Part shown: piece by piece, positions 16,313 to 24,350 of the stretch
How the letters are laid out: the number at the start of each line of letters is the position of its first letter
How positions within the stretch are numbered: position 1 is the stretch's first letter
NCBI RefSeq assembly: GCF_002735695.1
Contig: NZ_PDZH01000027.1
Coordinates: 1 to 43,917, forward strand
Source: Chitinimonas sp. BJB300
GTDB taxonomy: Bacteria > Pseudomonadota > Gammaproteobacteria > Burkholderiales > Chitinimonadaceae
Length of the DNA stretch: 43,917 bases
Direction of reading: 5' to 3'
Translations under genes and position numbers: made by a program
Notes under the pieces: model-generated
The model's input: the letters and a program-made list of their open reading frames with translations, nothing else
The model's database searches: none
Told to the model about the DNA's origin: nothing

Positions 16313-17059
16313 TTAACGGCGCAGCTCGGCGACAAAGTCGTAGTAGTCGTTGCGGCAGTAGGAATAGGTCAGCTCTACCGGTAGGCCGCTCTCCAGATAG
16401 CCGATGCGCGTAATCATCAGCATGGCCGAACCGGATGGAATGCCGGCCAATTGGGCAATTTCATCGCTGGCATTGATGGCCTTGATGTGTTGCAGGGCAC
16501 GGGTTACCGGTGTGCTGCGGCTGTCGAGCCAGCTGTAAAGTGAATCACCCATCGCGGTGGGGTCGGGCAGGTAGCGACTGGGTAGTGTGGATGTCTCGAC
16601 GGCCATCACGGTGTTGTCGGCCATGCGCAGACGCTTTATTCGGGCTACCGTGGCGGCAGGTGATAGCCCCAGGCGGAGCACTTCTTCCTGGCTGGCGATG
16701 CTGATGATACGGCTGAGCCAGCGTGAGGCTGGCGCAAAACCGCGATTGCGGATCTCTTCTGAAAAGCTGGTCAGGCGCGAAAGCGGTTGGACCAAGCGCG
16801 GGGCGATGTACGTGCCCGAACCTTGTCGCCGCACGATCAAGCCTTGCTCGAACAGGATATCCATGGCTTTGCGGGCGGTTACCCGCGAAATTTCGAGTAT
16901 TTCACACAGTACACGCTCGGATGGCAGCGCTTCATCGGCCTGCCATAATCCGGCCGAAATGGCGCTGGAGAGTTTGCTGGCCACCTGCAAATACAGGGGG
17001 GTGCTGCTTTCGGCATCTGGCTTGATAGCCAATAGTGCAGCTTCACGTGCCTTATCCAT
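16313..17059 (-). CDS. GntR/HutC-family regulator (NagR/DasR-like)
   Basis: A protein of 248 residues. An N-terminal winged helix-turn-helix (about 17-85: PLYLQVASKLSSAI, LPSERVLCEILEISRVTARKAM, the wing with RRQGSGTYIAP) is followed by a UTRA ligand domain (about 95-245). This is the HutC subfamily, whose members NagR, DasR and NagQ are released from DNA by GlcN-6-P or GlcNAc-6-P. It overlaps the kinase gene by 8 bp and precedes nagA by 27 bp, so it is almost certainly the local repressor of the operon. The candidate palindromes upstream of the kinase gene (17963-17979 and 18001-18017) are its likely targets. Confidence 0.92.
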   Translation of the reverse strand: MDKAREAALLAIKPDAESSTPLYLQVASKLSSAISAGLWQADEALPSERVLCEILEISRVTARKAMDILFEQGLIVRRQGSGTYIAPRLVQPLSRLTSFSEEIRNRGFAPASRWLSRIISIASQEEVLRLGLSPAATVARIKRLRMADNTVMAVETSTLPSRYLPDPTAMGDSLYSWLDSRSTPVTRALQHIKAINASDEIAQLAGIPSGSAMLMITRIGYLESGLPVELTYSYCRNDYYDFVAELRR

Positions 17060-17921
17060 TGATATGTTTCCGAATCAAGTACAGCGCGCCAGTGGCGGAG
17101 TCGCCCAGAGGCTGGCGGGCGCGGTTGACCAATGCTGTAGGCAGCCAGGGGCGAAGCGCCTCGGCCAGGCCACCACACAGCGCGAACGGCAAGGTTTCGT
17201 CTGGGTCGAGCGCATGCGCAATCGCCGCGATTTCTTCCCCTGCGAGGGCCAGGATAGTAGCAGCGGCGGCATCCTGCTGCCCGTAGGCCAACACCAGCGT
17301 TGCAAGTTGTGCGTAAGTGGTCTGGTTCGCTTGGCTCAGCCAGATAAAGGCCGGGTCGACCGAGCCGCCAAAATGGGTGATGACAGCGTCTGCCAATGGC
17401 CCTCGCATGGCGCGGCCATCCAGGGCTTTTTGCGCCAACTGAGCGGCGCGTAGGCCAATCCAGGCACCACTGCCCTCGTCACCAACGGGGAATCCCCAAC
17501 CTGACACAGTGCGTTTATTGTCGCCGCCAAACCAGGCTTCCCCTACGCTGCCGGTGCCGACAGCCACAATCACACCCGGCTGGCCGGCATGTGCGCCCAG
17601 CAGCGTGGTGAAGCCATCGTTATCAAGTCTGATTGCCGGGAAACTTGGCGCTTCGGCCAGGAAGGCCTGGGCCCAACTGGCGTTATGTACCCCTGCCAAC
17701 CCAAGGCCAATGGCGCAATGGGTGGGGTTGAAGGTTTGCCCCAGGTGGGCAAAGGCTTGTTCTGCGCAATGGCTGATGGCGCGCCAAGCCGCGCTGACGC
17801 CGAGCCCGAGGCCAGAGGGACCGCCTGTGGCGTGACTCAGTATCTGGCCGTCGCGATCTGCCAACAGCAACCGGGTTCCGGTGCCGCCGCCATCGACACC
17901 AATGAAAAAATCGAAGGACAT
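17052..17921 (-). CDS. BadF/BadG/BcrA-type N-acetylglucosamine kinase
   Basis: A protein of 289 residues with the ASKHA ATPase fold. The phosphate-1 motif is VDGGGTGTRLLL (residues 8-19); the phosphate-2 region contains IVAVGTGSVGEAW and is followed by GWGFPVGDEGSGAWIG, typical of GlcNAc kinases of the BadF family. It would phosphorylate GlcNAc released by the hexosaminidase, supplying nagA. It is the first gene of the reverse-strand operon and overlaps the GntR gene by 8 bp. The promoter region immediately upstream carries two palindromes. Confidence 0.9.
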   Translation of the reverse strand: MSFDFFIGVDGGGTGTRLLLADRDGQILSHATGGPSGLGLGVSAAWRAISHCAEQAFAHLGQTFNPTHCAIGLGLAGVHNASWAQAFLAEAPSFPAIRLDNDGFTTLLGAHAGQPGVIVAVGTGSVGEAWFGGDNKRTVSGWGFPVGDEGSGAWIGLRAAQLAQKALDGRAMRGPLADAVITHFGGSVDPAFIWLSQANQTTYAQLATLVLAYGQQDAAAATILALAGEEIAAIAHALDPDETLPFALCGGLAEALRPWLPTALVNRARQPLGDSATGALYLIRKHING

Positions 17922-17962
17922 TACGTCTGCTCCAGGGGGCCGTTGATACCGGTCTTATTGTG

Positions 17963-17979
17963 ACTGGTTGGATACCAGT
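17963..17979 (-). promoter_or_regulatory. Candidate GntR operator of the GlcNAc operon
   Basis: A perfect inverted repeat, ACTGGT (17963-17968) and ACCAGT (17974-17979), with a 5-base centre, about 42 bp upstream of the kinase start. The half-sites equal those of the DasR consensus ACTGGTCTAGACCAGT, but the centre is one base longer. Control by the operon's own GntR protein is inferred. Confidence 0.6.
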
Positions 17980-17995
17980 TGAATACAATACCGAT

Positions 17996-18022
17996 TCAAT
18001 ACCACCTGATGGGTGGTGTCAA
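17996..18022 (-). promoter_or_regulatory. Candidate promoter with a palindrome in the spacer
   Basis: On the reverse strand TTGACA (18022-18017) is followed after 15 bases by TATTGA (18001-17996). The spacer is short, so the -10 is doubtful. A perfect palindrome, ACCACC (18001-18006) and GGTGGT (18012-18017) with a 5-base centre, fills the spacer, a usual place for a repressor site. Confidence 0.4.
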
Positions 18023-18143
18023 CGCTTTTTCGGGACCGACAGAGGCAGTGATGGTGTGGGGAAAGGTAAAACATGCCCGGACTCGCGAGGCGAGTATGGC
18101 AAGGGATGTATGGAATGTAACGGCCCGAAAAAGATGTGCCGGG

Positions 18144-18965
18144 TTACTTGGCTTTTCCGGTGGGGAAGAGCATTTGAGAGGCGTCTTCTGCACCCAGGTA
18201 TTTTTCGAGAATGCGCTTGAGCGTACCGTCGCGCCGCATGGATTCGATCAAATCGCTTACCCGTTGTGCTTGCTCAGCCGAAAAGCGTGCTTTCGATAGC
18301 ATCAGGCACACGGGGGCGCGCGCGTCTTCAGGCACCCAGTCTTCTACGCTGAAGTCATTCTCCAGTTGTTGTGCGGAGAGCATCGCGCGATACGCTGGTG
18401 CGGAAGAGATGATGGCTTGCACACGGCCAAGGCTCAGTATGTTGTAGAGTGCCTTGATGTCAGCCACTTCCAGTACGCGGCCTTGTTCTTGCAGTGTGGT
18501 GACAATCTTGGCGTAACCGGGCCCGTGTGAAAACGTGCGCCCGATGGCGATCTGCAACTGTGGGTTGGACATGAAAGCCTCCTTGCTACGCACTGGGGCG
18601 GCAGTCTTCCTGACAATGGCAAAGTTTCGGTGATAGATATAAGGCACCATCCAGGCGATTTTTTCGCGTTCCGGCGTTTGGAATTTGTGCCCGGCCATGT
18701 CGGCCGTCCCCGCCTCAATACGGCGCAGGATGCGTATGTTCGACTCGATATCTACTATTTTACGGCAGCCCATCCGACGTGCAATTTCGTCAAACAGCTC
18801 ATGATCAATCCCTGCGGGTTGCTTATCGGGTGTAAAGAAGTAATAGCGGCCAAATTCGTCGGCAGCGATGTGTAATTCCCGATCACAAGGGCTCGCCCAA
18901 GTGCTGGTTGGCGAGAATAGCAAACCGAGTATGAAACACCACAGACCTATCAGATGTACCCACAT
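18144..18965 (-). CDS. Orphan amino-acid-type substrate-binding protein (SBP family 3)
   Basis: About 273 residues. The ATG at 18965 is chosen because GGGAGG precedes it by 5 bases. A signal peptide (to about residue 25, TSTWAS) leads into a family-3 solute-binding fold, with the FFTPDKQPAGIDHELFDEIA opening and a segment ADMAGHKFQTPEREKIAW. Such proteins bind polar amino acids or act as sensors. No permease or ATPase of the polar amino-acid type lies beside it. It follows the DUF1854 gene in the same direction across 130 bp, so it may be co-transcribed with the cyanophycin accessory genes; binding of arginine, aspartate or a dipeptide is therefore possible but unproven. Confidence 0.8.
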   Translation of the reverse strand: MWVHLIGLWCFILGLLFSPTSTWASPCDRELHIAADEFGRYYFFTPDKQPAGIDHELFDEIARRMGCRKIVDIESNIRILRRIEAGTADMAGHKFQTPEREKIAWMVPYIYHRNFAIVRKTAAPVRSKEAFMSNPQLQIAIGRTFSHGPGYAKIVTTLQEQGRVLEVADIKALYNILSLGRVQAIISSAPAYRAMLSAQQLENDFSVEDWVPEDARAPVCLMLSKARFSAEQAQRVSDLIESMRRDGTLKRILEKYLGAEDASQMLFPTGKAK

Positions 18966-19094
18966 TGCCACCTCCCAATGCCGCTAGCACGGCATAGTCC
19001 CTGGATGTTTCTTTAGCATAGTGGGTTGATGCCCAAGTACGCAGTAAGCGTAATGCTTTGGTGCGGCGGGCTTGAGGCATGACGCGGGGCTATG

Positions 19095-19565
19095 TCAAAG
19101 GAAGCGGTCCAATAAGCGGCGGCTGGTCTTATCCAGTTTGGACAGATCACGAATCAGGAACTGTATACCGTGGCTGTCGAGCACCAGCAAGCCGTCCCGT
19201 CCCAGGCGGCGGATATCCTCTTCGCCTTTGAGAACAAGCGTGGTGGGGCCCCGGTCGGTGCGGACAGTCCAGGTGCTGGGCGTGGCGAAGCTGGATACCG
19301 CAATCAGCTGTTGCAGCTGCGGCATGAATTCGCGACTGGCCAATTCTTCTTCAATTAATAGGCGTTGGCTTTCCGGGAGATCGCTCAGGCGATCTACCCA
19401 GCCTACTTCGTGGCCGTCGGTGTTGATCAGCGAGATGCCGGCACCAGGGTCGGCAACGGGAAAAGCGCGAACGGGCACAACGCCCTCGTATCTGCCAGCA
19501 TCGGCAGATTCGAGCACCAAGCGGCCGAAGGCATTGCGCTGCAATTGAAATTTGGGTTGCGTCAT
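19095..19565 (-). CDS. DUF1854 protein associated with cyanophycin genes
   Basis: A protein of 156 residues, soluble and without a signal. The sequence follows the DUF1854 pattern: an N-terminal FQLQRNAFGRLVLE strand pair, GVVPVRAFPVADPGAGISLI, a middle helix with LIEEELASREFMPQL, and a C-terminal LVLDSHGIQFLIRDLSKLD. The family's function is unknown. It is regularly found next to a DUF1854-associated ABC transporter and cyanophycin synthetases, which is exactly the setting here: the ABC gene ends 14 bp upstream and the two cphA genes are divergent. It ends in a helix with several charged residues (KTSRRLLDRFL). Confidence 0.85.
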   Translation of the reverse strand: MTQPKFQLQRNAFGRLVLESADAGRYEGVVPVRAFPVADPGAGISLINTDGHEVGWVDRLSDLPESQRLLIEEELASREFMPQLQQLIAVSSFATPSTWTVRTDRGPTTLVLKGEEDIRRLGRDGLLVLDSHGIQFLIRDLSKLDKTSRRLLDRFL

Positions 19566-19579
19566 AGTTTTGTTCTCGC

Positions 19580-21844
19580 TTATTCGCTGTCGTCCGGGTC
19601 GGTATCGACGTTGCGGGCCTGCGCCTCATAGAGCCTGTAGTAAGCGCCTTCGCGAGCCATCAATTCGTTATGTGGGCCGACCTCGACGATTTCGCCGCGG
19701 TCCATGACCACCAGCCGGTCGGCTTGGCGCAGGGTGGAGAGGCGGTGGGCGATGGCGATGGTGGTACGGCCGCGCACGAGGTTGTCGAGCGCTTTTTGGA
19801 TCTCCTTTTCCGTTTCGGTATCTACGGACGACGTGGCTTCGTCGAGGATCAAAATACGGGGGTCGATCAGCAGCGCGCGGGCGATGGATATGCGCTGGCG
19901 TTCGCCACCCGACAAACCCTGGCCCCGTTCGCCCACCAGCGAGTCGTAACCGAGCGGTAAACGCAGAATGAACTCATGGGCATGGGCGGCACGGGCGGCG
20001 GCGATGATTTCCTCGCGTGAGGCATCGGGTTTACCGTAGGCGATGTTCTCGGCAATGGTGCCGAAGAAGAGAAAGGGCTCCTGCAACACCAGGCCGATAT
20101 TGCGGCGAAAGCTGCTGACAGTCAGCGAACGGATATCGGTGCCATCCAGCAGAATGGCCCCTTCGCTGACATCATAAAAACGGCAAATCAGATTCACCAG
20201 TGTACTTTTGCCCGACCCGCTGTGGCCGACCAATCCCACCATCTCGCCGGGTTTGATGGTGAGGGCAAGGTTTTTGATGACGGCGCGGTTGCCGTAGCGG
20301 AAGCGGATATTGCGCAGCTCTATTTCACCTTTGACGGGCCCCAGGGCGATGGGCTTGGTGGGCTCCGGCACATTTGAGACATGGTCGAGGATGTCAAATA
20401 TACGCTTGGCGGCGGCGGCGGCTTTCTGCGTGACCGACACAATGCGGCTCATCGAATCCAGCCGGCCATAGAAGCGGCCGATGTAAGCCAAAAAGGCCGT
20501 CAGCGTGCCAACAGTGACATTGTGGTGTGCAATCAGCCAAATACCGAAGGCCCACACCACCAAGAGGCCCATGTCGGTCAGCAACGACACGGTCGGCGAG
20601 AACAGCGACCAGACCTTGTTCAGCTTGTCGTTGATCAGGAGATTGTGCTTGTTGGCATCCCGAAAACGCGCAGCTTCCCGCGTTTCTTGCGCAAAGGCTT
20701 TCACGACGCGAATGCCGGGGATGGTGTCTGCCAGCACGCTGGTGACTTCGCTCCAAGTGCGGTCGATCTTCTCAAAGCCGGTACGCAGGCGGTCTCGCAC
20801 CAAATGGATCATCCAGGCAATCACCGGCAAGGGCAGCAGGGTGGCGAGCGCCAGCCAGGGGTTGATGCTGAACAGGATGACCGTGGTCATCAGGAGCATC
20901 AACACATCGGTGATGAAATCCAATGCATGCAGGGAAAGGAAGACACTGATCCGATCTGATTCAGAGCCGATTCGCGACATCAGGTCGCCTGTGCGCTTAC
21001 CGCCAAAATATTCCAGCGAGAGTTGCAGCAGGTGTTCGTAGGTGGTGGTGCGCAGGTCGGCACTGATGCGTTCGCTGACCAGGGCCAGGATATAGGTCTT
21101 TGCCCAACCCAGGCTCCAGGACACCATGGCTGCCCCCAACATGCCGGCAAGGTAGAACGCCACGATTTCAGGTTGGATATGTTCGCCGTTCTGAAAAGGG
21201 ATCAGCACTTTGTCCATCAGCGGCATGGTCAGGTAAGGGGCGACCAGGGTGGCGGCCGTTGAACCGAGCATCAGCAGAAAGCCGGCGAGCAATTGGCCTT
21301 GGTAAGGTTTGGCGAAGCGCCACAGCCGCAAGAGCGTCCATGTGGAGGGCGGTTGGTGGATTTCCCGACTGCACACCGGGCACTCTTCAGTGTCGGCATT
21401 CAGCTCACCCTTGCACTTGGGGCATAGATTCTTTTTCGGCGGTTGTACCGGATCGCCCGTCAGGACGCTTTGCAGCTGTTGCTGGAATTGGTCGATCAGT
21501 CGTAGTGCCGCCGGGCTGTTGGCCAGCGTGTAGCGCCACAAAGCCAACCTGCCGGTGCTATCGTGAAGCTCAAGGGCGGCGACGCCGGCGTGGTCGTGTT
21601 GGCTCAGTACCAACCCTGCGCGAAACGGAAAATTCAGCCAGCCGGTTTGGCCGGCAGGTTTGCTCAGGAGGCGTTGATTGGTCAGCAGAAGGAGGCCTGT
21701 GCCGAAGTGCAGGCGGTTGTCGAGATCTTGCTCGGCCCAGCTGACCAGCTCTTCATCGGCCCCCAGTTGAGCTGCGGCATCCACTTGCCATGTATCGGGT
21801 AGCGGATGCGGGATTACAGCATTGGCAGCGTGTTCGAATATCAT
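19580..21844 (-). CDS. Cyanophycin-associated ABC exporter with PH-like and zinc-ribbon N-terminus
   Basis: A protein of 754 residues with an unusual layout. Residues 1-130 resemble a bacterial PH-like domain (LLLLTNQRLLSKP and following strands). A zinc-ribbon follows, with C141, C144, C155 and C158 (CPKCKGEL...CPVC). Six membrane helices of an exporter fold span about 180-470. The nucleotide-binding domain has Walker A GHSGSGKST, signature LSGGERQRISIARALL, Walker B ILILDEATSSVD and the switch IAHRLSTL. Transmembrane and nucleotide-binding domains are fused, so it would act as a homodimer. It forms a unit with the DUF1854 gene (14-bp gap) and is divergent from the cphA pair. Such proteins are seen with cyanophycin genes, but the substrate is unknown; an exported peptide or a granule- or membrane-linked role are both possible. 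Confidence 0.9.
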   Translation of the reverse strand: MIFEHAANAVIPHPLPDTWQVDAAAQLGADEELVSWAEQDLDNRLHFGTGLLLLTNQRLLSKPAGQTGWLNFPFRAGLVLSQHDHAGVAALELHDSTGRLALWRYTLANSPAALRLIDQFQQQLQSVLTGDPVQPPKKNLCPKCKGELNADTEECPVCSREIHQPPSTWTLLRLWRFAKPYQGQLLAGFLLMLGSTAATLVAPYLTMPLMDKVLIPFQNGEHIQPEIVAFYLAGMLGAAMVSWSLGWAKTYILALVSERISADLRTTTYEHLLQLSLEYFGGKRTGDLMSRIGSESDRISVFLSLHALDFITDVLMLLMTTVILFSINPWLALATLLPLPVIAWMIHLVRDRLRTGFEKIDRTWSEVTSVLADTIPGIRVVKAFAQETREAARFRDANKHNLLINDKLNKVWSLFSPTVSLLTDMGLLVVWAFGIWLIAHHNVTVGTLTAFLAYIGRFYGRLDSMSRIVSVTQKAAAAAKRIFDILDHVSNVPEPTKPIALGPVKGEIELRNIRFRYGNRAVIKNLALTIKPGEMVGLVGHSGSGKSTLVNLICRFYDVSEGAILLDGTDIRSLTVSSFRRNIGLVLQEPFLFFGTIAENIAYGKPDASREEIIAAARAAHAHEFILRLPLGYDSLVGERGQGLSGGERQRISIARALLIDPRILILDEATSSVDTETEKEIQKALDNLVRGRTTIAIAHRLSTLRQADRLVVMDRGEIVEVGPHNELMAREGAYYRLYEAQARNVDTDPDDSE

Positions 21845-22122
21845 TAGGGGCTACTTGCTTGAGTCAAGGCAGCATGACTCGGGTTGGTGGCAGGATTGCG
21901 CAATACATTTTTGCAATGTAAATGTTGTGGTTGCGCAAGGTAGTGCAGGCGACGATTGGTTGGCAAGATCAGCATAGGCTGATTTGTGTTAAGCCGAACT
22001 TAAGCTTGCATAGCTCAGTATTCACGATTATACCCGCGCCCCTGAGCTCGCCGAATTAGTCTGTCACTGGCTCGCTCGCAATTGGATGGATGCGTGTTTG
22101 CCTTTCCCTTGATTATTGGATC
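21845..22122. promoter_or_regulatory. Divergent control region between exporter and cphA' genes
   Basis: About 280 bp between the reverse ABC exporter and the forward cphA' gene, presumably holding both promoters. Repeated GGTTG/TTGCGCAA words occur near 21890-21945 and a TTAAGC...CTTAAGC pair near 21989-22005. No sigma-54 site and no unambiguous -10/-35 pair was found. Confidence 0.4.
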
Positions 22123-24285
22123 ATGAAGAAAAATATCGAGTTTCTCCGCGTCGCTTATCTAGGCGGCCCAAATATCTGGACCTATCGGCCAGTGGTCGAA
22201 GCCTGGGTTGATATTGGCGCGCTGGAAGATGCGCCCTCCAATACCATCCCCGGTTTTTACGAACGTTTGACTGATTGGCTGCCCGGTTTGATAGAGCATC
22301 GTTGCGGCGTAGGCGAGCGTGGCGGCTTTCTGCAGCGCTTGCGCGAGGGTACTTGGGCGGGCCACATCATGGAACATGTGGCAATTGAGCTACAGAATCT
22401 TGCTGGCCTGAAAGTGGGTTTCGGCAAGGCGCGTGGTGTGGGTAAGTCTCATCCGGGCATCTACAAGGTTGCTGTCCGTGCCCGTAACGAACAGGTAGGT
22501 ATCGCCGCAATCCACGCCGCACGTGATTTGGTCATGGCGGCGGTTGAGGATCATCCTTACGATGTGGCGGCCACGGTAGTCAAATTACGCGATCTGATCG
22601 ACGAACATCATCTTGGCCCCAGTACGGCGGCCATTGTCGATGCGGCAGCCGAGCGGCGCATTCCTTATATCCGTCTTAACGGCGGCAATTTGGTTCAGCT
22701 TGGGTATGGCGCCAGTCAGCGCCGTATCTGGACGGCTGAAACAGACCAGACCAGTGCGATTGCTGAGGGTATTTCCAGCGACAAGGATATGACCAAGCGG
22801 TTGTTGCGGGCTTGCGGCGTGCCGGTGCCCGATGGCGAGGTGGTGGATAGCCCTGCTGCGGCGTGGCAAGCGGCGCAAGACATCGGCCTGCCCGTCGTAA
22901 TCAAGCCCACCGATGGTAATCATGGCCGTGGTATCACTCTGGATGCACGTGAGCAGACTGATATCGAGGCGGCCTACCATTTTGCCGAGCGGCACGGTAG
23001 CGAAGTGATGGTCGAGCGCTTTATTCCCGGTAATGAACATCGCCTGTTGGTAATAGGTGGCAAAGTTGTTGCCGCAGCGCGTGGTGAAACCGCCTGGGTG
23101 AAGGGAGATGGCACATCGACCGTGGTTGAATTGGTGGAGCGCCAACTCAACAGCGACCCACGTCGGGGCGATGCCGAGGCTTTCCCATTGAGCCGAATTG
23201 ATATCGACGAAGACGGAGCCATCTTGAATGACCTTGCTCGTCAGGGTTTGACTGCCGATTCCGTGCCGGCGGCCGATCAAGCAGTATTGATTCAGCGCAA
23301 TGGCAATGTAGCCAATGAAGTCAGCGATTTGGTGCACCCGGATGTTGCCGCGACAGTTTCACTGGCTGCACGTATTGTTGGCCTTGATATTGCCGGGGTG
23401 GATGTCGTTGCCGAGGATATCGGCCGTCCGCTCGAAGAGCAGGGTGGCGCTGTCGTGGAGGTCAATGCGGGCCCTGGCTTGCTGATGCATTTGAAGCCGG
23501 CGGGCGGCGAAGCCCAACCTGTTGGGCGTGCGATCGTGGATCACCTTTTCCCTGCAAGTAGCGCCAGTGCTGGTCGTATTCCGGTGGTGGGGGTGTGTGG
23601 AACAGAACAGACTCAGCAAGTGGCACGATTGGTTGCGCGCCTGTTGCAGTTGTCGGGCTTGCATACGGGCTTGGCATGCAAGGATGGGCTCTTTCTGGAC
23701 CGCCGCTGTTTCGACGCCGGCGATGGTACAGCGCTTCAAGCCGGCCAACGTCTGCTGATCAACCGGTCAGTGCAGGCTGCCGTGTTTGAGAACAGCGCCG
23801 AGACGATTCTGCAGCAAGGCCTGAGCTATGATCGCTGTAATGTGGGCATCGTGACGGACGCCAACGGTGTCGAGGCACTCAGCCCGTTTTATATCAATGA
23901 TGAAGATCAGCATTACAACGTACTGCGTACGCAGGTTGATGTCGTGTTACCAAGCGGTTCGGCGATATTGAATGCGGATGATGAACGGGTGCTTGAGCTG
24001 GCGGACCTGTGCGACGGCGAGGTCATTCTGTATGGCCTGGATGCAGCATCGCCCGCCATGGTCGAGCATTTGGCCCAAGGTGGGCGTGCGGTGCTGGTGC
24101 GAGCCGGCGAATGGCTTTTGGTGCAGGGTGATGTGGAAACCCGCCTGGGTGTCTTGCCCGTAGGGCGCACTCTTACTCCTGCAACCTTGTTGGCTGCGAC
24201 GGCTGCGTCGTGGGCCATGGGTTTGCCAGTTGAACTGATTGGTGTGGGTATCGAAACCTTTGTCAGCGAGTCGAATCTGGGCTGA
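22123..24285 (+). CDS. cphA': Cyanophycin synthetase-like protein CphA' with degenerate ligase half
   Basis: About 720 residues, homologous to CphA along most of its length. The N-terminal domain and ATP-grasp domain are intact in appearance (LGPSTAAIVDAA, PVVIKPTDGNHGRGI, MVERFIPGNEHRLLVI, EVNAGPGLLMHLKP). The Mur-ligase-like half is degraded: where CphA has GTNGKTTT, this protein has GTEQTQQV (from residue 493), without the lysine and threonine that hold ATP phosphate, and the C-terminal Mur domain is missing. It probably keeps one ligation activity only, as in CphA2/CphA' proteins that join beta-Asp-Arg units. The ATG at 22123 is preferred for its homology with CphA; both it and the ATG at 22090 have weak ribosome sites. 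It precedes cphA by 65 bp. Confidence 0.88.
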   Translation: MKKNIEFLRVAYLGGPNIWTYRPVVEAWVDIGALEDAPSNTIPGFYERLTDWLPGLIEHRCGVGERGGFLQRLREGTWAGHIMEHVAIELQNLAGLKVGFGKARGVGKSHPGIYKVAVRARNEQVGIAAIHAARDLVMAAVEDHPYDVAATVVKLRDLIDEHHLGPSTAAIVDAAAERRIPYIRLNGGNLVQLGYGASQRRIWTAETDQTSAIAEGISSDKDMTKRLLRACGVPVPDGEVVDSPAAAWQAAQDIGLPVVIKPTDGNHGRGITLDAREQTDIEAAYHFAERHGSEVMVERFIPGNEHRLLVIGGKVVAAARGETAWVKGDGTSTVVELVERQLNSDPRRGDAEAFPLSRIDIDEDGAILNDLARQGLTADSVPAADQAVLIQRNGNVANEVSDLVHPDVAATVSLAARIVGLDIAGVDVVAEDIGRPLEEQGGAVVEVNAGPGLLMHLKPAGGEAQPVGRAIVDHLFPASSASAGRIPVVGVCGTEQTQQVARLVARLLQLSGLHTGLACKDGLFLDRRCFDAGDGTALQAGQRLLINRSVQAAVFENSAETILQQGLSYDRCNVGIVTDANGVEALSPFYINDEDQHYNVLRTQVDVVLPSGSAILNADDERVLELADLCDGEVILYGLDAASPAMVEHLAQGGRAVLVRAGEWLLVQGDVETRLGVLPVGRTLTPATLLAATAASWAMGLPVELIGVGIETFVSESNLG

Positions 24286-24350
24286 GCCCAAACGATGAGT
24301 CATTGGCAGTGCTGATGGTGCCGCCGTTTTACGTTTTAGGATAAGCACGA

